The translations under genes and the position numbers were made by a program. Of a stretch of DNA of 64,000 nucleotides, positions 56,829-64,000 are shown piece after piece. Within the stretch, counting starts at the first letter, position 1. Every line of letters starts with the position of its first letter. The stretch is taken from positions 37,740,661 to 37,804,660 of the forward strand of contig BTRK01000002.1 of assembly GCA_036245805.1 (NCBI GenBank), written 5' to 3'. The DNA is from Pristionchus mayeri. Lineage: Eukaryota; Nematoda; Chromadorea; Rhabditida; Neodiplogasteridae. The notes under the pieces were generated by a model that was not told the origin of the DNA, searched no databases, and saw nothing but the letters and a program-made list of their open reading frames with translations.

Positions 56829-58401
56829 TTGTTGCCGCGTCCTGTAAATGGCAGAGAATACAGGGGACGAGAGATCGTGAGAACCGAAGAGGGCAGGCAG
56901 AGAAAGAGAGGAAGGAGGGAGAAGAGAAGAGAGGGCGCACAAATCGAGGAGTGTGAACAGAGAAAGAGGGAGAGAGAGAGAGGGCGAGAGAGTACACGGA
57001 TTGGAGAGAGCACAGACAGTCAGAGGGAATGCGAATGGATTGAATCTTTGTTAACGATCAGAGCGATCATGTTCATTAAACGACCTTAGCACTCAATTTG
57101 TTTACTGATAACGTGGGTGATGGGCACTTTTTGGATCGAAATTGACTCTTAAAGTTACCGGACGAGGACGAAACCCTGATCTGACCCTGATCTGGTCGCG
57201 TGTACGAGAGAGTATGCAAAAGTGAGAGAGCGCGGATCATTTCCTGCTTTCCCTTGAGGCTATTATTGATTTTTAGCATTTCTGTTTATTCATGCTCAAC
57301 TAAGGCGGCCATCGGCTATTCGATGGAGGACAAAAAATCATATTATCATATTTATCCTGACGTCAGGCACAATGGTCCTGCAGGAGGGTGACTTCAGTGT
57401 GGAGGGAATGGGGATCTTCGGTCTCAGAGCGTCGTTAGGTCAAGGGATGGGATCTTCTTTGGCTTCTCTGGTCAACTGTAGGGACGATCGTGACGGATCT
57501 CCGTTGAGCATCGAAGTAGATCATCCTGCCGCCGAACACCTGACTTGCGCCGGTTAGGAACTCACAACGCAGACAGCGGGGCTTTCTTGACGGTAGATCA
57601 CTCGAGACGATGGGAATCCGTCCGTGCTCCTCCTCTTGAAGTGTACCAAAAAATAGGGGGTCAATTTTGTCCTCGTCCGGTAACGTTAAAAGTGAAAAGT
57701 CACGCTGGAGTTTCCCGTCTTTTCTTTTTCTGCACGTTCTCCCATCAATTAGAGCAGGAAGTTGCGCGAAGTGGAGAGCGCGATCACGGTTCGAACTAGC
57801 AAAACTGTACATTGGAGAATCAAACAAAAACCATAAACCCGAGTGAGTGAGAGCACAGATTCGAACTAACAAAAAGCCTCGTTGTGTTTTGGGCACCAGA
57901 GGAATTTGATCGATTCTCTCTTGCTCGCGCGTTCTCATGAAGCGAGAACCAGATATAAAAGACGAAACGAAAAGAGCATCTGCCTCTTGATATTATCAAA
58001 AGCGTGGAGTCCTGAATCGCCATGCCAAATATTCGAAATGCGCGCTGATTATGCTATCACCGATTCAAGATAGCACTGCGGAACGAGTGAACCGATTGTG
58101 TGTAACGTGCAAAGTTTAAAATTTCGTGCAACTCGAGACTTCATCTCATGAAACAATCAAATGACAAGTACAGATGGGGAGTATTGCACTTTGTGCAAAT
58201 CACTTCGAAATTACTGTGAACTAAGGGAGCACTAGATTGAAACAATAAATAGTGGAGAAACAAATACATAGATCAGCTTCGGGTGCTAGCATACACGTAG
58301 TATAGTTGAAGAGACCAAATATCATTCGAGTAAGCGTATACAATGACGGAACGAGTGGGAATGGATCGATAGATGGGGGAGGGCTACCGTACTCAGGGTG
58401 C
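56829..58401. other. Intergenic between pen-2 and the dehydrogenase gene
   Basis: Upstream region of the dehydrogenase. GAGA-rich tract at 56935-57010. A short inverted pair, GTTACCGGACGAGGAC (57157-57172) and GTCCTCGTCCGGTAAC (57669-57684), brackets about 500 bases, possibly a diverged MITE. The minus-strand open frame 57435-57938 is not recognised. Confidence 0.45.
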
Positions 58402-59239
58402 TCAGAACTTCCCGACGGGAAGCAGGAAGGCCCAGTTCTCCGTCCAGACCGCGTGCAGACTACGGTAGTGCTGGAAGGCGGACTCCCAGCCGACGAGCAG
58501 AGATGTCCAGAGGAGAACGCCTGCAATGTACGAAGAAATTTTGATTAATATCCGACTGTGGTACGGTCACCGTTCATCAATCGCTCTTGGTGAGCGTGAA
58601 ATATCTTCCTTCTTAAGAATCATTCGAAGCTTCCCCGCGGCTTTGATTTCACACTAATTTTTAAAGGTGATTTCACACTAAAGGTAAATACTTCGAGAAA
58701 CCTATCGAGCACAGTGGAGTTGAAGTCGGCGCAAAAAAACAAGAATACAAATTATGCTATGTTGCCTTCCACGTTCCAGTTTCACAACCAACTAAAGTTA
58801 GAGAGTAGGTAATCGACTAGATCGGCGGTAAACTTGTTGAAATACAAAATATTGGCTGCAGAGCAGAATCAGAGCCAAATAACAAAAAAACTGAAGTTCT
58901 ATAGAAGGCCCACAATCCGATTATCAACTGACCGACAGCACTCGCAGCCAGGCATCTCCTCACGGTGGTTCGATGCGCGGAGGGTTCTCCTCGGAGCGCG
59001 AAGGGCGTGAAGATGACCAGCGAGGTCAGCCAGACGAACGGCAGCAGGAAGCAGCCGATGATCGTGTACCTGAATCAGGGACACTACGGGGTACGGTGGA
59101 TCACACTATGTTCTGTAGACTACTGTTGTTTTGCACCCATTATAATTACGAACGATAAAGGTTACGGTAAGATTACAGTATCCACAAACTTCTTGCAGTA
59201 GTGTGCCTTCTTCTCGTCAGTCTGCTTGGAGAAGTCCAT
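58402..59239 (-). CDS. pen-2: Presenilin enhancer 2 (gamma-secretase subunit)
   Basis: Exons 59239-59190, 59069-58933 and 58520-58402 join in frame and encode 101 residues, exactly the PEN-2 length. MDFSKQTDEKKAHYCKKY is the N-terminal LCKKYY-type segment. IIGCFLLPFVWLTSLVIF is the first membrane segment. GVLLWTSLLVGWESAFQHYR matches the second segment and following loop, and it ends VWTENWAFLLPVGKF like the conserved C-terminal tail. PEN-2 is an essential subunit of the presenilin/nicastrin/APH-1 protease that cleaves Notch receptors and promotes presenilin endoproteolysis in the endomembrane system. It lies 0.8 kb downstream of cup-5 on the same strand. Introns are 120 and 412 bp. Confidence 0.95.
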
Positions 59240-60061
59240 CTTATCGATATAAATCTAAGAAATCCAATTATCGATTGATTACATATTAACCAACACTTAA
59301 GGCACTGTACATTTCTCAAAGGTACAGTCAGCGATTCAGACACTTGAGATTTCTTCTTATCACAAACTGATTAGTTAATTATTTATTGCGATAATCTGTG
59401 AACAAAGTAAGAAAAGGTGTGAAAGTATGTGAGTTTATGGCGGTGAACCATTGGATATTATTTGGGTGGATTACGGTAGTTTTCCGTCTAGGAAAATGAG
59501 CAAATCAGGATCACACGAATCATTGGAGGAGAAGGAAGCACAAACTGGGTGAATGAGTATGCTAGTAAATGGGTGTTGCAACTACTGGGATCTCACAAAA
59601 GGAATCCGGAAAGATATGAAACTGTTACTGGTCTCGGTTACTACGGATCACAACAGTGGTTTGCCCGGAAGAGATGGATAATTTCAGAAACAGTGAACGG
59701 CCTGGGAATAAGTTAGACATTGCACCTCCTGACATGGGAAAAAATAGCATCAAGGGAGAAAATCGATAATCAAGACAAACACATGTGGTGCTACAGTATC
59801 ACAACTGAGGAAGGAGAGGATCCATACGCGCATAATTACAGAAATATCACACACAATTTTCTAATGAATATAAAAACATGCAAATTAGATAATAATACTC
59901 TATTAGATCTATTCTGGAGATTTGGCAGGGGTAAATTAGCACAAAGTTATCAACAGTAGTAGTACAAAGTGAGTGATTACAGAGGGGGCTCAGATCATCA
60001 AACTACAGCAAGATTACGAGTAACTACAATAAGGGGAGGGGCTAAGCAGATTGGCAGCAAA
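59240..60061. other. Intergenic between cup-5 and pen-2
   Basis: About 820 bases, same-strand neighbours. No gene or structured repeat found. The spacing is larger than typical nematode operon gaps, so co-transcription is not evident. Confidence 0.5.
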
Positions 60062-63000
60062 CTAGACAGGTTGGCGAGGATCGAACGCGAAATTGGTCAT
60101 TTCTCGCTCGTTAGCAGAAGGGGGCGGGGTCGAGGGGGCGGAGTTTGCAGCAGGCGTAGGGGGCACCGAGTCGTCTAGCGGGTTCGTGAACGAGGCAAAC
60201 CTGCGCAGAGATCAAAGATCAACTTAGAATCTCAGTAAACGTCAAAGATCACATCCCCAAATCTGTGTTTGGTTGATTTCGGGTTATTTCTTGCCGACTT
60301 GCAAACTTGCGAAAAGATAAAGAAACTCAGCGTGTGGGTGTTACAACTTCTTCTTAGCGACTTTCTTCGATCCAGGTACCGTACTCCAACATGGCGCCAG
60401 GATACGGTAGCTAATTATCGATCGATTGCACGTGCCTGGATGCTCCTCCTCCGCGGCCCGTCGCCTCCAGGATTCGATCCCTCAATCGATCGAGGAAGCG
60501 CAGCGTGCGCACGCTGCTACTCGAGTCGCTCCCAGCTGCTGAACGAGGCGAGAGATGTTATCGATTTGGCGTGATTATCGATTGATTAGGTGGGATTATT
60601 GATAGGCTAGGCCAGGGATTATCGATCGATGGAGGGGATTGTTTGGACAACAGAAAGGGCAGGAAGCATTGCAAGACCTCAGATCGAGAATAGATGAGAC
60701 CGATCTGAAGCCCAGATCAGGTAAACTAGTGAAAGGAGGGAGGAGGAATTGGTGCATGGATGCAGCGTGAGATCGAGATTGGAGGCTGATCACGAATAAT
60801 ACGTTACAATATTGATCGAGATATTGAAATATGTGAGGAAGATATATTTTTGGGTCAATCTCCAATCTATACTGTACTATTTTTTCAATCCTAGAAAGGA
60901 GCCAGCATCGGTGTTAACTGATTCACTGCTGTAATACGAAATGTGGGCCGATATAGCCTCCAGAATATCCAAAGTTTTGGGTAAATGTGCGAATATATAG
61001 AGGATAGGTGTACAACAAATATGGTATAGCGGAGGGGTGTGGAAGGATTGTGAGACAGGTTCCCAGAAAGTTCAGAACACATAAAAATATGTAAAATACA
61101 GAAAATCCGAACCTCCTTCTGAACCTCATTGACCTGTTGCGGAAAAAATAGGATTAGTATCGTTAATACGAAAATTATGCAACTAAATCGTGGCTGTTAG
61201 AGTGTCGAGTAACTGTTAGTTAGATAAGTGATGGTTAGCTCAATACCAAGATTTCATTGGCCACTCAAATCCCCAATTGCTATATCGAATGAGTGAAACA
61301 TAGATTTAACATCACGATTTGCTGAAAGTTAGAGCAGGATTAGCATAAGGTAGTAGCCAGTGCAACCGAAAAGACTTCCACCACCACCAGCACTACAGTA
61401 ACCACTACACGACGCTACAGTACACACCATCGAATCCACAGTAATCTACAAATCAATCAATAAAAAGCTGCGCTACTCGCACTCCTCTGCACTAATGCTG
61501 GCTGGGCTGATGGGTTTTCAATCTACAGCTCAAAGATCAACTATCCGTCCTCAACTCACTCAATCTCACATTTAATATTGTGCGCATGCCAGAATCACAA
61601 AAGTTAGAAAGAACGAGTTGAGGCACTAGTGATGGCAAATCGGCGCGCGCTCTCCTCGTTTCACACGCTCTCTCACCGGTCAGACAGAGCGAGACAGCGT
61701 GCGAAACGAGGAGAGCGCGCGCCGATTTGGCATCACTAGTAGGCACTGAAACGACCAAAGATCAATCATCACTCCGTATCATACTATGCTCTAGTTCAGT
61801 CCAAACATCGCAGATCACTGATTAAAGATCAAAGATCAATGTCTCGTCAGTCCAACAGCCAGTCATCGTGCGTCGAGAGAGGGAGCGCACTCACCGACCC
61901 AGATTGAGCAGGTTGGAGGGCGAGTAGGCGGCGCGAGTGGAGGGAGAGTTGAGATGGTCGGGAGGCGGACACGTCTGCAGTTGGAACAAAATTATTTACG
62001 AAAAAAGTGAGGTCGAATATAACGAAGGAACAGTAGCGTTTCGAACATTGAATCTCCTTCACGATTCTTGTTTCGACAAATCCTGAAAGCCAGCAATTCT
62101 GAGCCCCTTTCAGTCAAGGAATCTCAAATTTTGTAAATAACATTTTGAACAATTTACGTAGGAGAAACAACGACCTGAATTATATTTAAAAATCTCGCCT
62201 GCACAAAGTCCTTGAGCAGCGATCTCTCCATCGTCAGACCCTCCGAGTATCGATCCTGCAGATTGACAATTTATTTTTTTTCTAAACCACGATTCGAGCA
62301 AGCAATCGCCGTGAGGCTTCATCATGCGTATATGCCATGAGATTGAAACAACATTCTCACGTGATAATCAAATGGTGTCCACTTTCTAGCAATTAATTTT
62401 TTTTATCTTTATTCGGATCGGAATTTTATGAACGCGCGGAACAATAAAATAAAAAGACTCGCCTTGACGACTTCATAGGCGTCCATGATGATGGCGATGA
62501 ACAGCGAGAGGACGACGTAGATGAAGAGCGAGACGAAGATGTAGATGTACGCGCAGCCGAACACCTCAACGAGCCGGGATTACGGTAACAGATATTGTAG
62601 GATTACGGTATAACCAGTTGTCCCCCTAAGCCATTCTATTTTCCATAAACAATACCGCTTTGCACCTTTTAATTCAAACCCCACCCCTCAAGATCTGCCA
62701 TAGGAGGCAATTTGCAGTGCCTGAGACCACTAGGCCGTGAATCGTGACAGGAGTTTTTCCAAATGTGGTCAGCAACAATGTCGTTGCACAATTCAGGAGA
62801 GAAACGGATGAGTTTCAGCGCACACTCCAAGATTGGGATATGTTTCAGAAATGGATCAAGTTTTGAAGCATACTCCAGGGTGGCGGCGAGATTTGTGCAT
62901 GGGAGAGTTAGTGCCGTTTCATCGACGCTTTTCGATCACTAAGCCTGCATATTATCGATTGTTCCCTTATTTTTTCAATTCCAAAAATAACCATTCGCAA

Positions 63001-64000
63001 ATGCAAGTCATACCCGAGTAATGCTCTGTCGACTATCACTCGCATAAGCCGAGAGATTACTCACCGTGACGTCATTCCCTATATCACTCTTACCAATAAC
63101 CCCTTGAGTGCGTCAGAGTGATTTACCTACCGCGTCCCACATTGACGCAAACCGATTTTAACACCTTCCCAGTAAATATATTAGGGACCGGACTTTCTAT
63201 TCATCTAAAGAAGAAAATTGAAATCAAAATGTCATACAATCTACGCAGGATAAAGCTACTATGCTTCTATGTTTATGATTCTACCTCGCCATAACCGCAT
63301 CCGTTTCGAAGAAAAAATACAATCACAAACACATGCCGTTGGTAAACTATTAAATACTATACCGGATGATTGATCGATCCCTAACCTTTATTACAGTAAA
63401 CCGCTCACCTTGATTACGGTATTGGAGTCGTTGATGGTGTAGAAGGTGGCGAACATGTCGTCGCCGTTGAGAAGCGAGAAGAGCGCCTCCGATGATGACG
63501 TCAACGAACGGAACTGCAATTTGAGGAAAATAATATAGGGGCCAGATATAACAAATAAAGACGCACTGATTTCATCGCAATTATTGCGAAGACAAGTCCA
63601 CAAGAAGACAAGTTCATCGAATGCAATTATGATACAAATGTTTAGTGTCAAAATTGGTACAGTGAACCGCCTAGACAAACAGAGAAACTCTGATTGGTCA
63701 GACCATCATCGATTTTCATAATATTGGCCTAGTACTAGTGAGATAGCTCCCTCGTCACCTTCATAGAGTACGGGCCGATGATGACCCATCCGGCAATGAG
63801 GAATCCTCCGTACAGCACCGAAGCGCAACCGAGGAAGCGAAGGATCGACGGAATCGCCTTCTTCATCGTCAGGATCAGCACCTGAAGAATTGAAGATAAA
63901 AAAGGTAACGGTAAAAGTGCATCCCGTCTTCGAGACTGGGCTAGCTGGAGAACACTGCTAGACCAGTTTTGAGGTGTAAAGACATTACCAAGAAGCGTTC
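60062..64000 (-). CDS. cup-5: Mucolipin/TRPML cation channel, C-terminal half
   Basis: Exons: 64000-63989 (continues beyond the window), 63881-63759, 63513-63409, 62564-62463, 62255-62199, 61974-61895 and 60200-60062. All phases close. The blocks are S5-like VLILTMKKAIPSILRF and GGFLIAGWVIIGPYSMKF, the pore FSLLNGDDMFATFYTI (the NGDDMF selectivity motif of TRPML channels), and S6-like FVSLFIYVVLSLFIAIIMDA with YEVVKDRY. A Pro/Ser-rich tail (PPTPAANSAPSTPPPSAN) follows. TRPML channels release cations from lysosomes; in C. elegans CUP-5 is needed for lysosome biogenesis in coelomocytes. Two consecutive introns use GC donors (AAG|GCGAGT at 62462 and CAG|GCGAGA at 62198). The acceptor before exon 62564 (GTTGAG) is atypical. 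Confidence 0.93.
60201..61894. other. Last intron of cup-5
   Basis: No other coding exon could be supported. Apart from the hairpin at 61626-61740, it contains several AAAGATCAAAGATCA-type words (60207-60225, about 61755, 61822-61838) and CTACAGTA words (61390-61450). Confidence 0.5.
61626..61740. repeat. Near-perfect short hairpin MITE in a cup-5 intron
   Basis: CACTAGTGATGGCAAATCGG and onward through GCGCGCGCTCTCCTCGTTTC pairs with its complement ending TTTGGCATCACTAG. The arms are about 45 bases, and the loop contains a smaller ACGCTCTCTC hairpin. The GATGGCA/CTAG terminus links it with the elements near 16.9 kb and 37.98 kb. Confidence 0.8.

Noticed and set aside
58402..64000. cup-5 and pen-2 as an operon
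   Set aside because: Same strand and order, but the 0.8 kb gap exceeds usual nematode operon spacing and no trans-splice acceptor directly upstream of pen-2 could be confirmed.
1..64000. CRISPR arrays, bacterial operons, phage or viral genes
   Set aside because: No spaced direct-repeat array and no prokaryotic or viral hallmark genes; the exon-intron structure is that of a nematode throughout.

Overview
The window looks like genomic DNA of a free-living-type nematode, plausibly a diplogastrid such as Pristionchus. It has short introns with TTTCAG-like acceptors, compact multi-exon genes, nematode-specific families (a FAR lipid-binding protein, a nematode-type globin, a TRPML/CUP-5 channel, PEN-2) and a heavy load of inverted-repeat DNA. 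The species is inferred. There are no bacterial operons, phage genes or CRISPR arrays.

The left half (1-33 kb) is mostly repeats around a few genes. A tRNA-derived palindrome (1-1358) is followed by an unrecognised gene remnant (2422-5528) split by a 5'-truncated RTE retrotransposon. Next come a Merlin/ISXO2-like transposase relic (5798-6273) and a 2.8 kb palindrome (6276-9097) that abuts a TIR-bounded segment carrying the first exons of an M20 (ArgE-like) peptidase. The last five exons of that peptidase (11987-13414) are in place, but exons for the zinc-binding core are not visible. Two degraded RTE-like elements fill 14.2-21.1 kb, the second holding a TA-flanked mariner-like MITE. A FAR gene (25006-26454) and a globin gene (28266-29120) lie in a large inverted duplication interrupted by a 500-N assembly gap. 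The mirror copy of the 5' half of FAR lies beyond the gap.

The middle (33-44 kb) holds a diverged tRNA-Glu pair, a two-module cysteine-rich secreted protein (34717-35509, minus), several foldback elements, a CR1/Jockey-like retrotransposon split by a poly-C-ended foldback element with an 8-bp target duplication, and a complete C2H2 zinc-finger gene (42039-43785).

The right half (44.7-64 kb) is gene-rich. A 13-exon Ldh2-type malate/lactate-like dehydrogenase runs on the minus strand from 56828 to 44688. Its 6.2 kb seventh intron contains, on the opposite strand, a complete 14-exon cyclopropane-fatty-acid-synthase-like methyltransferase (48980-52674). Upstream on the minus strand lie pen-2 (gamma-secretase subunit, complete, 3 exons) and the 3' half of cup-5 (lysosomal TRPML channel), which continues past the window edge.

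The exon models were assembled by hand from splice sites, reading-frame closure and remembered family motifs. No database search was run. The best leads are the 8-bp-TSD poly-G/TGAC foldback family, the unusual set of GC-AG introns with a GCGAG donor, the nested methyltransferase gene, the M20 gene without a visible catalytic core, and the concentric palindrome whose gap content can be predicted.
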